Source: Mansonella perstans (lineage: Eukaryota; Nematoda; Chromadorea; Rhabditida; Onchocercidae). Taken from it: a stretch of DNA of 64,000 bases. Positions 47,004 to 61,228 of the stretch are shown piece by piece. The position numbers and the translations under genes are program-made. A model generated the notes under the pieces. The model did no database searches. It saw only the letters and a list, made by a program, of their open reading frames with translations, and was not told where the DNA came from. The stretch is from the NCBI GenBank assembly GCA_037074765.1, contig JBAMDO010000172.1:1-64000 (forward strand), written 5' to 3'. Positions within the stretch are counted from its first letter, which is position 1, and each line of letters begins with the position of its first letter.

Positions 47004-49100
47004 TAACCTTTACTTTTAGAGTAATGTAATATCGAAGTAATATGTTACGTTTACTTTATGATAATTTGATATTATCATAGTCATACATGATAGATATGCC
47101 ATCAATCCACTTATGTGAATCATACAAGTATGTAATATATTTGATTACGTAAATGAATAAATAAAATATAATATTTAATTTTCAACTGTAATATACATGA
47201 AGTTATAAAATACACATATCCCTGTTATAAAAATCATAATAATCTATAAAAAAAAAAAAATTGTCGGCATAACTTAGATTAGTTTTTGTTACAGAAATGT
47301 CGCAAATTAACTTAGGTAAATTTACTAAATTGGAAAATTGTAGTACAAAAAAATATTTTGTTTAAACAGTTGTTTATGCATAGTGAGAATAATTAATGTT
47401 GCAAACAGTCTTCAGCATAAGTTGATTATGTGAGGTCATTAACTAAATTTGAAAAGATAGAGAAAAAATTTGTCAAAATTAATTTTATTTAATTTCCTAA
47501 TTGAAATTAAATTAATTATTGCCAGATTAAAATTTGAGATATTTGAATTGACGATTTCCATCCAATATTTTCAATAATTGAATTAGATCTCTTTTTGATA
47601 ATTTTTTTTAATTACGGAAAATGATTCATCCATTTAATGTAACTAATAATAATTAATGACCTCATCGAATTTGAGTTCAAATTCATCATTTGTTGTTTTT
47701 CTCCTTATTTTTTAAGAGAAATAGGAATAGAAAGAGAGAGGAAAAAGAAAGAGTTACAAATTTCGAGTGGAAAAACATACAAGTGACAAAATGTTTGGCA
47801 CTTTTTCAACAAAAAATTTAAGCTTAAAATATTAGCTATAGCATATCTTCAGGTGACGTCACGATTTCAATATTTTGTCGTATTACTACTTTTCTTGAAA
47901 TTTGTGTGAAATTTTAAACGAAAAGATTAGATTTCAAATTTTTCTCATCGTTTGATTGGAAATTTCATTTGTTTCATAAAATTTGAAAAAAAAAAAAAAA
48001 AAAAAGAAAACAAGATCAAGAAAAAAGTTTCCATAAATGATTGGTACAATTACAATTGTTAGTGCTTAATGTATTTGCATGCAAGCGTTTGTATCAAAAT
48101 TTTTCAAATTTTTATTTTCAAAAAATATAGGTATTTCTAATAAACTATCATTCCACTATCATAATAAATGGTTTTGTTTTTTAAAAAAAAATCTTAGAGT
48201 ATAACAAATGAAATTATTATTTAATAAATAAATAGATTAAATTGTTAAGTATTATTATAATAAATATGCGATATGATAATGCTATAATATTGTTATTTAA
48301 TTAATTTGATTATAATGATAATAATAATTGTTATGAAAAGATTAATTACAATGATCAAACTTTTTAATCGAATGAAGACAAAAAAAAAATGTTACGACAA
48401 TGAATGAATAATTAATGATGGAAATGAATTAATAAAGGAGAAAGAAAGGGAAAAAAAAGAGAGAGAGAGAGAGGATTGAAAAAAAAAAAAAAAAAAAGGA
48501 AAAAGAGAGGAAGAAAGATATTGTAAATAGTACGTATAAAAAGATATTTCACATTTTTTAAATTGATTCTTCCTCAAAATGGACATTTATTTAGTGCAAT
48601 TTCATTTTGTTTTTTCCTTTATTTACTGTTGTTTTTGGCAAAAAATGATAGAAAAAGGAAAAATAAGGCAAAGACAAAAATGTAAAAGTATTGAAATGAA
48701 ATGAAAAAGAAAAAAAGGAGGGAAGATGGAAAATTTTTGGTAAAAATAAGAGAGAAAGAAGGAAATTAAATTTGAAGTAAGGCTAAATGGAAAGAAAAGG
48801 TGCATGAAAAAAGAGTGAGGAGCGCGCAATATTTTTATAATGAATGAAAAATAAAAATGCATGTATATTTAGGAATTGCTAAACTAATAGAAATTTTAAA
48901 AATTGGAGTAAGTAAGAATGAGGGGAACAAATGAAAGAGAGTGTGATAAAGAGGAGGTGACATAGAGGTGACAGAATATAGACTAATGTAAAAGGGACAT
49001 TTAAGTTTAAGTATAAGTCCTTTTAACCACAATCATTGCTTACAACATATTGACTAAATTCCAAAATATTCATAAATGATATATGTATGTACGTACAAAT

Positions 49101-49133
<33 letters not shown>

Positions 49134-49141
49134 ATACAAAT

Positions 49142-49176
<35 letters not shown>
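49101..49176. repeat. (CA)n and (AT)n microsatellites
   Basis: CA tract, then (AT)n at about 49115-49132, then a second CA tract at about 49145-49176. Confidence 0.9.
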
Positions 49177-49177
<1 letters not shown>

Positions 49178-51184
49178 CATCTTCATTTACTCATAAATGA
49201 ATAAATATGAAATTGAAAAATTGAATAATAAATTAAAAAGTTTACAAAATTAGCTCTTAAATTAATGTTATTAAGGAAATTTTTTTTTTTGGTAAATCAT
49301 ACTTTAAAAAAAAAAAAAAAAAATTTTTTTTTTCTATTCTGATAATTTTATTATTTCAAATTTATTTAATGAAAAATAAAATTTATCGCAAAAGAGTAAA
49401 TTGTTCATTTTGCCAAATGTTAAAAATGACAGAAAGGATGGAAAAAATCACAATTATATAATTTTATAAAACTATTTCTGTTTGCAACTTTATTTGTTAC
49501 ATTTTTAAAATTTAAAACAAAATTCTCCTGACTTTCCTTTATTTTTTTTCTTTCGCCGCAAACTTGTGCTAGAAACAAAATACAAAGATAGGGAAGAAAT
49601 TTAATTTTAAAGTAAAATTGAAAGTCTTTTCCTTTTTTTTTAAAAAAAAAATGATGTTATGAAAATGATAAAGAAGACAAAGAACAAATTATGAAGAAAA
49701 ATTTCATTTACTTGTGAATTTGCGAATTCAAACATTTCATTTACTTTTTTTTATTTGTGGTTAAATGTATGTAATTTTTCGATGATAAATAAAGGACGGA
49801 AAGAAAAAACTGCAAAATGAAGAGTGAGAAAATGAATAAATATATATTATAAGTGCAAAATGGAAATGTAAGTTATAATTTTAAAAATTTTTTTTAATAC
49901 GATGAAAAAATTCATCAAGATTTTGGCATATTAAAAAAAACTTTTTTCTTGACTAAAAAAATTTTCATAGAAACAAAAAAAATTGACTATTAATTTACGA
50001 ATTATAAGTTTGTAAATTGACAGTATATTGGACAATAAAAAAACCGATGGAAAAAATTGAATTTAACAAAGCAATAAAATTAATATTATTAAAATCCTTG
50101 TATTGAATTCAATTTGACACAATTGATACAGAATATTTATGTATCTGTTATCCGTTCATTATTATAAAAATACAAAAACTTACTTTAAAAGGAATGACAA
50201 GATCAACTTGACAGAAATGCCCCATGATGCATGATAATTTAAGGTGAAAAAATTTCTAATTTCAATTTTTTCTGAAATCTCAAAATTTCTTTATGGATGA
50301 AATAACAGGAATTTATTGGCTAGTGTAAAAAGTTTGAACTTCATCCAATGCTTTATTCAAATGAAATTTCGCTAATGGCATGATTGCTTGCTGGCAAAAT
50401 AGGCAAAAAAGTGACAAATCATTTCGTCACTTTTGATTGTTCAGCAATGTTGTATCATCGGAATTCGTTTAATATTTACTTGATAAATACTTCTCAAGTA
50501 TCTTCTTGGCTGCATTCATATTTTACTCTTGGCTAAATTAAAATGAAACATTTTTTAGATAATTTGTTTGAAATTTGAACGAAAATCGTAAGATAAACTT
50601 CTGCTCAATAAATTTTTGAAGAAATATTGAAATTTTTTAAAAATAAGGGAAGAAATAGGTTTGCCGCAAAGTAAGTTTCATTGCAGCTTTTCAATTCATT
50701 CATTTCTTTTTTGTTATTGCTATTTTCTTCTTTTAATGATGAATAGCTTCCATTTTTAAAATTTTTTTTTGAAACATTTGCTTTGCTATATCAATCAGAA
50801 TAGATACCAAAATTATGTAATCGTTTAGTACAAAATCTCATAAACTTTCCGGAGAAATTTCACTTATCTATTTGAGTTGATAAATTTGTGTTCAGTAACT
50901 TCCTTCACTATGATGAAATTATTTTCATTTTTCAAAAAAAAAGGATTTGTACACCTTAGATTTTACAATTCGACGAAGAATTTTAAGATTTAAATTTTCG
51001 GAATGAATTTTTTGTACATTTAACACAAGCTTTTTATTCTTCAGGAAGGTTATGCATCAGAAAAAAGAATTAGTTGTAACACTCTGTTCCTTGTTCCATA
51101 TATCGTTTATCAGCAGTTTTAAGATATTAACTTTCTGTATCAACAAAAAAATTAATGATGAGTACATGTACAGACATGATTAAT

Positions 51185-51515
51185 ACGAAAGGAATTATTA
51201 TGATATTATTTTATTACTATAGGAAAAATCATGATTATTATGAGGGAATGTTGTGATTACTACAGGAATTTATTATTACTATAGAAAATATCATGAATAC
51301 TATGGAAACTTTCGTAATTACCGTAAGAAATAATATTATTACTACAAAAAATGATTACTGTACATTACTATATAATGTACTTACTACAAGCAATATTATG
51401 ATTGCCATAGGAAATGTGATTGTTACAAAAAATGTCACAATCACTGCAGGAAATATCATGATTACGATAGTAAACATTACGATTATCATAATGCGAAATA
51501 TATGTATGCGTGTGT
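51185..51515. repeat. Degenerate tandem repeat, about 20-28 bp unit
   Basis: Many diverged copies of a unit like GAAATATCATGATTACTATAG (ACTATAGGAAA, ACTACAGGAAT, ACTATAGAAAATATC, CATAGGAAATGTGATTGTTA and so on). It keeps an Ile/Thr-rich frame open on both strands, which I regard as a by-product. Confidence 0.75.
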
Positions 51516-52420
51516 GCATATGTGTTCGAAATCTGTTATAAAAATTGAAGCATGCAATCATTTTACTGATAATCAGTGGGTGCAATGTAGCGTATATCAA
51601 CAATAGCACCTCGTTACTTAGACAGATCTCCCTCTCTCTCTCTTCCTCCCGTCTTCCCAGATGATTTAAAGTGATTAAATTTGTAACACTTGAAAAAAAA
51701 ACAACAAAATATTCCATATTATTATTATAATGAAACGAATTGTAAGAATTATGCATATAAAACTGATTCAAAATGTGATCAAAATACGAAATATTTGGAA
51801 TTGTTTTTTTCAAACATTCAACAAAGAACAGTGATCAGATATTTTCTTGTTCAACCACAAACTGGAACCGGATAGTTTGATATTATGCCACAACTGTTTT
51901 TCTTTCCCAGTTTTTGTGCTATGAATGTACAAATGCCTGCAAGAATTTCATGTGTTGTTAATTAATTTTTATTATTCCGCAACGGAAAAAAAATTTAGCA
52001 ACAAACCTTTATAAACTAATTAAATTTAAAAAAATATATAAATAAGAAATGATAATTAGTAATTCTTTTTTTCTGTAAATTATGAAAAAAATTTACTATC
52101 ACAAACAAATTATCCACCAAGAATGTTTTTAATAATATTTTTGGACATTTAGTGTGGAAGTCACACAGTTCAAATTTTGCACCACTAATGAACAACCTGC
52201 GAATTAATCTAAAACTGTACAAAAATATGAGAACAAAGTGAAAAAGAAGGGCAAAAAGGTTTTGCTCCGAGATTCTTATGATTCAGTGAAGAGTGGGAAG
52301 AAAAAACGGGGGACAAGAGTGAAAATAGTAATCAAAGTACGCCTGTTGATGTTAAATATGTTGTGTTATAATTATATAATTAATTAGTTAAATGTTTTAC
52401 GCTAATCAGCAAGAAATGTG

Positions 52421-55400
52421 TTACTTGATAACAATTGGCGAATGCGAAACAGTTATGCAAAACGAATATGGTACTGTGATGAAATCTGCATCAAACCGAA
52501 CGCTTACAGTACCGCTTGCGTATTGTAATACTCTTGCTTTTCCGATTAGATCATTCGATGATGCCAAAGTGATACTTCCATCAAGTTTTGTTGATATACT
52601 GCATTGAAAATGAGAAAGAAAAAAACAAGAAATGTAATATATTTGCTTAAAAAAGGATAAAAATCAATTTTTCAAACTAATCCAAAAATACGAAATGAAC
52701 TAAAACAGATTTCAAATTTAAGTCTGATTGACTAAATAACTTGAAAGCATACGTGGAATTAATTATCATTCCAGCATCCTTGTTCCACAAGCTTATTTTC
52801 GCAGAACCATGTAAATCAATTATTATTGTACCCATAATATCGACTGTTATCGATAATCCGCTCATCAGTGGTATATAGCCATAATATAGGCGATAAATTA
52901 GATTTTTCTGCAAACAATCATTTAACTAATGAAGAATAATTGTGATACATTTACTTTTGTCACTTAAATTTAATTCTTTATTTAAGTTGAAATTAATGCA
53001 TAATTTATTTTGAAAAAGGGAGAGGGAGAGAAGTAAGAAAGTTAAACATAAGATATATTTCTTCTAAAAATCCAGACGTAGAAAAACAATCTTGTCATAT
53101 AAAGTAGATTAAAATCAATCTAACAATTTAATGAATTACAAAATTCATTATCTATCGAAAATCTTAAAATTTTAAAAAAATTGATAAATGACAAACATCA
53201 TACAGAAGCATTGGTTCACCGTTAGCACTCCAAACAGCATTAATCAGTTCGCCATATCCGTGGAAAATTGTTATTGGCACATTACGATTATTTAGCAGGC
53301 CTATTTGAGCTATCGCCAATGGATCTTCAGAATTACTTTCTTCATCGACATTGTAAATTTCTGAATCCAACAAATACGACTTCAGTCCTTTCATTTCAAC
53401 GGATATCTGTATGGAAATAAAAGTAACATTTTTAAATAATAAATAAAAAAGGAAAATTTTGATTTTATCATTTCAATTATTATATTAACCTTTTGTTTTT
53501 AGTAATGAGAACAACTGATAATTACAAAAATTTCAAGGTCATGTTAAATGCTTCAATTTCAAATAAAATTTCGACATGCTGTATGAATCACTCGAGGATT
53601 ACGTGCAAGCTATGTGATACTATTTATTTCCCCTGTCATTTCTACCAATTTTATTAATAAAGAGAGGAATTGAAAAATGATCGCTAAGATTATTCCAAGA
53701 AACTATTCCATAATATGCATTACTATTTATTTTGTTTAATCATAATTCAATTTAATTCATGTGTATCCTAGTTGACTGCAGGTTCTAGTTTTATTAGAAA
53801 AAAATTCAGTTTAATGGTAATAATTTAAAATAATATTTAGTATAATGTGTGAGCAAACCTGCATAAGAGGAAATAACGCTCGTTTCGTTGGAGTTAACAA
53901 AATTAAAAAGTCATTCCATGATAAAATACCTTTATCATTAACTGTTTTAATCCATACTGTTATATTGTTATCATTACCTAATTCTGCAACAGAAAATATT
54001 GTTAAAAATATTATCATCAATTTCACTAATTCAGTGAAAACTTTTACTGAATCCATTTAAAAATTTACATACAGCAAAGTTGAAAAAATAAAAGAAAAAA
54101 GGAGAAAAATTCAAAAAAATTTTTACAAATTTTAAAATCAAGAAATATTTGAGGAAAAGAGAGAGAGAGGATAAAGAACAGATAAGAAAGTTGAAGGGAT
54201 GGAAGAGAAGTGAAAAGGTAAAGAATGGACACTTTCCTGTATACTTTTCCTATTATTAAATATGATATTGAACTTTTGCTCAACAATATTTCTCTTATTA
54301 ATTGCATCAATTGTTTGCGATATTCCATTAGTTATACCAATCATCTGCCATATTTTATTAATTATTTCAATTATCTGCTATAACATATATCAAATTGCTT
54401 ATGATAACTCATTGATAATATATTATTTACTTTAAGCATCCCATTAATTACACCGTTTACCTGCGATATTGATTATAGAGACGTCTGATGTAGCTTTTAA
54501 ACTACGATGAGCATAGTTTGGTTGAAATACTCGAAATGAACGCATTTTGGCCCAATATGAATTGAACTGTAAATGGATATGAAAATTTCAGTCAATTTTG
54601 TAACATTTAAATCTTATTTTTTTCTAATTCCTTTTTAGCATTTTAATTTATGATGACATGTGTCACATTTATAATTAAAAACTTACCTCAGGTGAAATTT
54701 CCCGTTTTCGAGTAACGCTTCTATAAAAGTAAGCCCATTTTTCTTGCTCCGTTGGGAAAAGTTCCTCGGATCTATAATGTTGTTTAATGGAATTATGAAT
54801 TAAAATTAAATGATAAATTAAATTGGAGAACGTCTCAAAATATCAACAATATGGTAAAGTTTGAAGATAATCCTTCGAAAAAAAGCAATTATAATAGTGT
54901 TTGTAAAATTTTAAAACATTTTCAAAAATTTAAACTTCTCCAGTTTGCTTATTTGTTATTTCACTATTATCAGTAATGTTGACGTTAATTATCATTAAAA
55001 TTTTCCGTCCAGGTATTTAAGATATCAAATATCCATCGCGAGCAATACCGTAAACAGTAGTTCACAAAATAATATTAAAAAAAAATGAAGAATGAAAAAC
55101 CTGAGCAAATATGTTCCAACCAATTCTTTGTCAGGCAGAATATTCAGCAGTACCTCGATGGCAAGCGTTTGATCCGTAACTGTTTGACGTAACGGACATG
55201 TATTATGAAAGATACGAAGTAATTTATTGATTGTCTGAAATGTAATAAATTAAATTCTTACTCAATAAATAAATGTTTTCATCCATTACTGTTTTTTCGT
55301 TTTCTTTTTCCATTAAAAAACTTTTGAAACAAAACGAAAAAATTATTCAAAATTAGTACCTTCCAATGAAAATGTTTTCCATCAAAAAGTCGAAGGAATC

Positions 55401-58400
55401 GTAGGGCTTCTTCTTGCACTAAGTTTGTATCTTTACTTGTACTACACAGAAACTGAATTGCATAAGGTAATAAACTGAAAAAAAATTCGAAATATTAAAA
55501 ATACAGACATGTATTACAGGTGCTATGTAAGAACTTTTTTGAGAATTCAAGAAGCACTTTTAAATTAAGTGTTTATCGTTTTCAAATCAAAATTTCTAAA
55601 TTAAATATTGCTAAAAAAAATCTTGTTTTGTGCTACCAAAAAATTTCAAAATTATAAACAAACTTTAATAATGGCAAATTTTCAAAAATTTGCAATGCGT
55701 TTATTTGACAATCGCTATCTTTACATTGCGTAATGATGTATTTCGTGAATTCATTTACATCCTTTAAAAAAAATTTTTTAAATTTCTATTGAAATATTAA
55801 AATGTTTAGAAATGATTTCAATAACATCTCATTTAATGTAGTATTTTTTTTCAACTTAAATTTGAAAAATTCTCACTTCATTTTTTGCATTTTCGCATGC
55901 ATATTTGCGAATTTTTGTTGATTCACAATAGCGCCGATAAAGATTTGCAACGGTAAATGCAATGTGCTTCGCATAATACTTGTCATTTGTATCTTTCATC
56001 CAATTCTAAAAATTAATATTTCACAAAAATTTTCTTAAATTTAATTTTTTTTTCCAGCACAAATAACACATGTAAATAGAACATCATACACTACTTATAG
56101 TAATGATTTAATTTTTTTTTTTTTGTCAAACTTGATAAATATGATATGGAAATGTCTAACACATATCCGAAATAGATTATAAAAACAAGGAAACGGAAAA
56201 TAATAATATGGTAACCTTAAGATCATTGATAATAGCAATATCGATTTTTGTTGTCTGTGAAAGAGCTTGTAGGAAACGTTCGAGAAATTCTGGTGCTTCA
56301 GTTGTAAAAGCATTTTTGCCAACAATATATGATGTCATTGTTCCAGCTAATCCAATTGCATCCACAAATACTGGCCTATAAAAACAGATTTGCCAAGAAA
56401 ATAAATTTGTAATATTAGTCTAAGAATAGCTATCAATTAGAAAAAGTTTAGACAAATTATTTTATGATCCAAAAAAAAAGTAATTCAGGTCCTACATAAT
56501 TGGAGCATTACGAAATTCTCTTATTGCATCCAGTATATCCTGATCCTTAGCAAACAATATACTATTCAGAATTGATGCCAAAACATCCGTTTTCTTATCC
56601 AAAAATTCGCTGTTGCTTTCTTGTAGTACTAATTTTAGCTGTAAAGAAAAAAACTATGTTTATCGTTTTCAAATCAAAATGAAATATCCAATTTTTCAAA
56701 AACTTCAAAAAAAAATTTCTAAAAGAAAAAACAATGTATTTGAATCACTCATAGACTTGCAAAAAAAAGAAATAAATAAAAAGCAAAACAAGTGTAAATA
56801 ATTTGTTTCTCAAATTAAAATTACGCTTTATTGCAATTTTTCTTAAATTTTTTTTTTTTTTTAAAACAACGAAGGTGAAAATAGAAAATTATAAGATGAA
56901 AAATATAGCTTGAAATTTTATAAAACGTCATATTCTCCCAAGCTTTTCTTGACATAAAAACTGTGGTTTTTTTACTTGTAGCACACAGATTGCATAGTTC
57001 AAAAATAATAAACTCTGTTAATTTGAAAACAAACTTTAAGTGATATTTGAATTTTTGCCCTCTTTTCAAGTTGAGGTATTTCTTAGACAAACATTATTCC
57101 TCAAAGCCGTGCATATCATCCTGGCCTCTAAGCTTTATTTTCTATTCACCGCTTCGTTGCCGTCGTGAAAAATGTTTGAGTTCTCGAGGAACACCGATTT
57201 AATGTCATTATTTTAGATAGAAATAATGAATAGTGATTTTTGAATTTTTTGGATATTATGTGATGGATGCATAAACTCTAAACATCAGTTCTTGCTGTAC
57301 AATAGAGAGTACTCAATTGCGTGAAATGAAACTGATACACGCTCATAGGCTTAAGTGAATATCCATTATTCATTGTATCCCCTTTCAGCAGTTTATTTGT
57401 TTTGCAACTATCAACTGATTTCTCATATTTTCTCCTCGACATAAAAAATGCTGAACTTCTCAGATGATACGCAGTACACCGAGTTATATTCGTTTAAACT
57501 TGAAATTTGAATTTGATGATAAGAAAAAAATTTATTTTCGTTTTTTTTTTCCTTAAACAATCTCGAAACTTTCCCTTTCCTTAGAACTTCTGATAGAAAG
57601 GCAAAGATTTATTCCTATATTATCAATGATCAAGCAACACGTTGTCAGATTTGTGGATGGCATTTTTCTAGCAATTGTAATCTCTTATTTTAACTTACTG
57701 AAATAACATTATCAAAATTTATTACTAATAAAATCTTATTGAACATCGAAAAGATTAAAATTTAATGAATAAACATTTATTTTACCTTTGATCGTTTTTT
57801 TTTTATGCCAATATTCATTTTTTGATTAATTTCTTTCCAATTTCTGCCCATTCGTTTTGCTTTGAATACAGTCTGAGCGCATTCATCGGATGATAATTTA
57901 GCGGAACAGAAAGGTTTTACAAAATGAACAGTACGATTCATCATTTTCATTTTTACGCTGAAAAAAAGGTTCAGTATCAATATGATTCAACTCTATTTAA
58001 ATCTGTGTAAATAGAATTTGAAATTTGAATTCATTTTCCAAAAACCAAATTTGTGCACTTTACTTTAGCAACGAACTATTTATTCTGTTTTTAATCCCTT
58101 ATAACATAGAAGGGTGTGTTGAAGAGTTAAATTATCCAGCATAGGTGATTCGTTGTAACTTAATTACTTTAATTGAGCTCCAATAAGACTCTTTCAATAT
58201 AATATGCGTGTATGTTGTAGAAAATTTCATGGATAAATGCCAAAAGCAGTACTACTATTATTTTATCTTTGGTTCATTTCAAATAACATACTGTGTTTCC
58301 ACAACCAGGTTCCAGTCAGAAATTATAGAGCTTTTCAAGATCATCTTCTCTTCAGCTTCAATATCAATAATATCTGCATTTGATTTTGTATTTTGCCTAG

Positions 58401-61228
58401 AACATGATTCGATTTTTTTAGGTCGAGGAAAATGAATAAACCAGAAATAATAGATCACACTGGAAATAATAGATCAGAAATAATAGATCACATAGGCATC
58501 ACTTAAAAGTTTGATAAGTCACACAGATACCATTCAAAAGTCTAACATCAGTATTCCAGATTATTTAAAAATACCTGATATTAGTTAATTGGGACTATTA
58601 ACATCCATCAAATAACATTTAATTGCAAAGATAACGCACATGTAAACAACAGAATGTTGATATTTATGTTGTGTGAGGCCATCAATTAATGTAAAATTAC
58701 GGATACCATCAAACTGACAATGATTTATTTGCCTTCGGAATATTTTGTCACGCGGTTTTGAGAAACGATAATGGCACAGACCATATGGTGTGATCTCAAA
58801 TTTGAAAATGCTTGTAAAATGTTATGAAAAGATCTGAAAATTTAATGCTTGGATTCTCAATTATCCAATTATGTCAGACTGATAAATTCATTTTTTGTTA
58901 ATATATCAATTTTAAAAACAGCAGAATTAATTAAAACATTACTTTAATGAAATTTTTTGAACTGCGGCAAATTAATAAAAAAAAATGAAGCTAATGAATT
59001 ATAAATGTGTCTTAGACCTGCTCATTTTTTGAGTCAATAATTTTTATAAGAAATGAAAAAAATGTATTTGAAAACATAAACATATTTAAAGTGCACCCAG
59101 TAATACATTAAGTAATTGAGTGATGAAATAATTAATTGATTCCACTAGTAAATAAGTGTTTAATGCTTTTAATCACTTGATTACCCCAAATAATTCAATG
59201 AAATTAAAAAAAATGAAAACGGAAAAAAAAGAAAATTCAATAACTTACAACATTCTGCTCATCCCCAGTACCACTTTTAGCTGGTGTCATTGTGGCATAA
59301 ACAATTGCAAAAAGGACATTCCAGTTTGCTTTCCAGTTTTTTTCTGTTAATGTTGTTGCCACATATAGTCCTTCTAAATTATTTCCACCTTGGATGAAAT
59401 TAACATAAACATCCGGCATATCATATTGACATAAACCACTAATGCATTTCAGGAACTGGAATAATTTAATTCATTTATTTATTTATTTGTCTACTTGTCT
59501 GCTTGTTTGTTTGTTTATTCTAAGTTACAATATTTTCTTTTTTTCTTTATCTTCAATAACAATTAAGTTATTCGGTATGTCACCATTTAGATTAATTTGG
59601 AAATATTTTTTGAATGATGGAATAAATGATGCATTTTACAATACAATAAATGCATTTCATTTATGACTTATTTATTTAGAATAAATGACATTTTAAAATG
59701 TGTTAAAATTTTGTATCATATATGCAAAATTGTTTTAATTATATCTCCAACTTAATTATCAAATATAAATATGTGAATATTATTAAATATACATTTATAA
59801 TAAACTCTGTGGTTCCATAGCAATAATGATTCAGATGAAATTTTCTTCATGACATGAAAAACTATCAAAAACTATTAAAATTTAGATTGGAATTTCTGGT
59901 TTCGTCATTTATAAACATAGTAATGAAATATAATAATAGTAATATTAATTAAAGATTTTCTCATTTCAATTCTTTGAATAATTTATCAGCTTTTTTTAAA
60001 ATTATTTTTTTTCCGATCTAATTACCTCTCATTCGTAATCAATTAATTGACTACTCCAGGTTGTTCTCTTAATAATTAAATTTTTCCCACTAAGCTGACC
60101 ATCATTACATATTTGATCAGAAATCACAAAGCATTGTCTACTAAGCGATAATTCATCGATATGATGTCTTAACCCTTTCATTATTCCATTGGCATTGTTA
60201 TTTGTTAATAAGATCGCATAAAATAATTTTTATAATTTCAGAAAATAATTCTTGAAATTGAATAACTTTTACGTTTCAAACTATGATTTAATCCAAATTG
60301 ATGATGTCGAAATTTTAAACGAATTTTGTCAGAAATTAAATGAGTCTAATGAAAATAAACTTTGCGTAGAAACTGGATGAAAATAAATCCGACATAGAAC
60401 TGACAATGAAAAACAAATCTGATATGAATGTTTGATGAAATAAATTTGATATAAAAATGAAGATGAAAATGAATCTTATACAGTAATCGGATGAAAACAA
60501 GTCTTTATAGAAATGCAAATGAAAAGAAACCTGATATCGACCGAGAATTTTGCCAGTAGGATCATAATGTAGGATATGAAAAGAATAGGTTGCATTTATT
60601 GTTTCAACAATACTTTCATGCAACTTTGTTTTTTCCTCATAAATTCTTGTCTCAGACCAAAAATTGTATTCATAAAAAAGATACCTGAAATGCATCAGAA
60701 CAAACGTATACTGCTGGTTAAAAGTGGAAAGAAGAGGAAACAGGGGAAACGGTAAGAACAATATTAAGAGGATGATATCGCTGAACTTTTCAAGTATTTT
60801 AATTAAATCATGAATTAATCGAAACTCTTAAATACTACTGTTAATTATGCAACTCCTTCATAAATAAAACAAAAGATTGTATTTCCTTAAATTATATCAA
60901 CTCAAACCTTTCTGTCCCTTTATCATTGCTAGAAAATTTCGCTTCTGTATTTCTATCATTTGATCCTTTAGTCTTGCCAATAACGTAAATCACGTGCATC
61001 AAATCTAAATATGCATCATAGTGGTCGAAGAGAAGTTTGAATAATTATTACTGAAAATGATATGAACATAATACTATAAAAAGCATAGTTCTTTGTAATA
61101 TTTGAGAATTAATCAACAGAATATCAATATATTCCATAAAAAAGATACTAATAATTGATTTTATTACTCTAATCGAAATTGTAAAACAAACCAATTGAGT
61201 ATAATATTAAAACTACAAGTTTCATCAT
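52421..61228 (-). CDS. dsc-4: Microsomal triglyceride transfer protein large subunit (DSC-4/MTP), complete, 19 exons
   Basis: Large-lipid-transfer protein that loads lipid onto apoB/vitellogenin-type lipoproteins in the ER, normally paired with protein disulfide isomerase. Exons (minus): 61228-61192, 61004-60908, 60684-60531, 59455-59249, 58794-58640, 58396-58292, 57957-57786, 56638-56496, 56375-56216, 56005-55877, 55761-55664, 55474-55360, 55234-55101, 54771-54687, 54566-54461, 53983-53859, 53406-53197, 52907-52753, 52598-52421. They sum to 2565 nt (854 aa), close to the roughly 890 aa of the family, and all junctions are in frame. Visible: hydrophobic signal peptide (MMKLVVLILYSIDLMHVIYV), N-domain strand YEYNFWSETRIYEE, conserved Cys pair C172/C191, helical middle domain, and C-terminal MTP signature ITVDIMGTIIIDLHGSAKIS followed by LWNKDAGM. 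Least certain: the first two exons, and the TTTGAG acceptor of exon 58794-58640. Confidence 0.9.
60348..60540. repeat. Intronic minisatellite, about 28-bp unit, about 7 copies, abutting a dsc-4 splice donor
   Basis: Plus-strand units begin ATGAAAATAAACTTTG, ATGAAAATAAATCCGACATA, ATGAAAAACAAATCTGATAT and so on. The last unit (ATGAAAAGAAACCTGATATC) contains the donor of exon 60684-60531. The minus-strand frame stays open from the exon through all copies to about 60336. Confidence 0.8.

Larger units (their letters stand above)
34304..52420. other. Gene-poor repeat-rich intergenic region
   Basis: 18 kb between the divergently placed flanks of PMCA and the dsc-4 3' end. It is dominated by poly(A/T), (CA)n, (GA)n, (AAT)n and (GTA)n tracts. 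I found no multi-exon protein gene. Two small minus-strand blocks with good donors (near 35145 and 46433) are possible distal 5' exons of the PMCA gene. Confidence 0.5.

Noticed and set aside
54065..54344. Minus frames such as MIGITNGISQTIDAINK near the dsc-4 exons
   Set aside because: They fall in the intron between exons 54566-54461 and 53983-53859, whose phases already match. Including them would break the frame.
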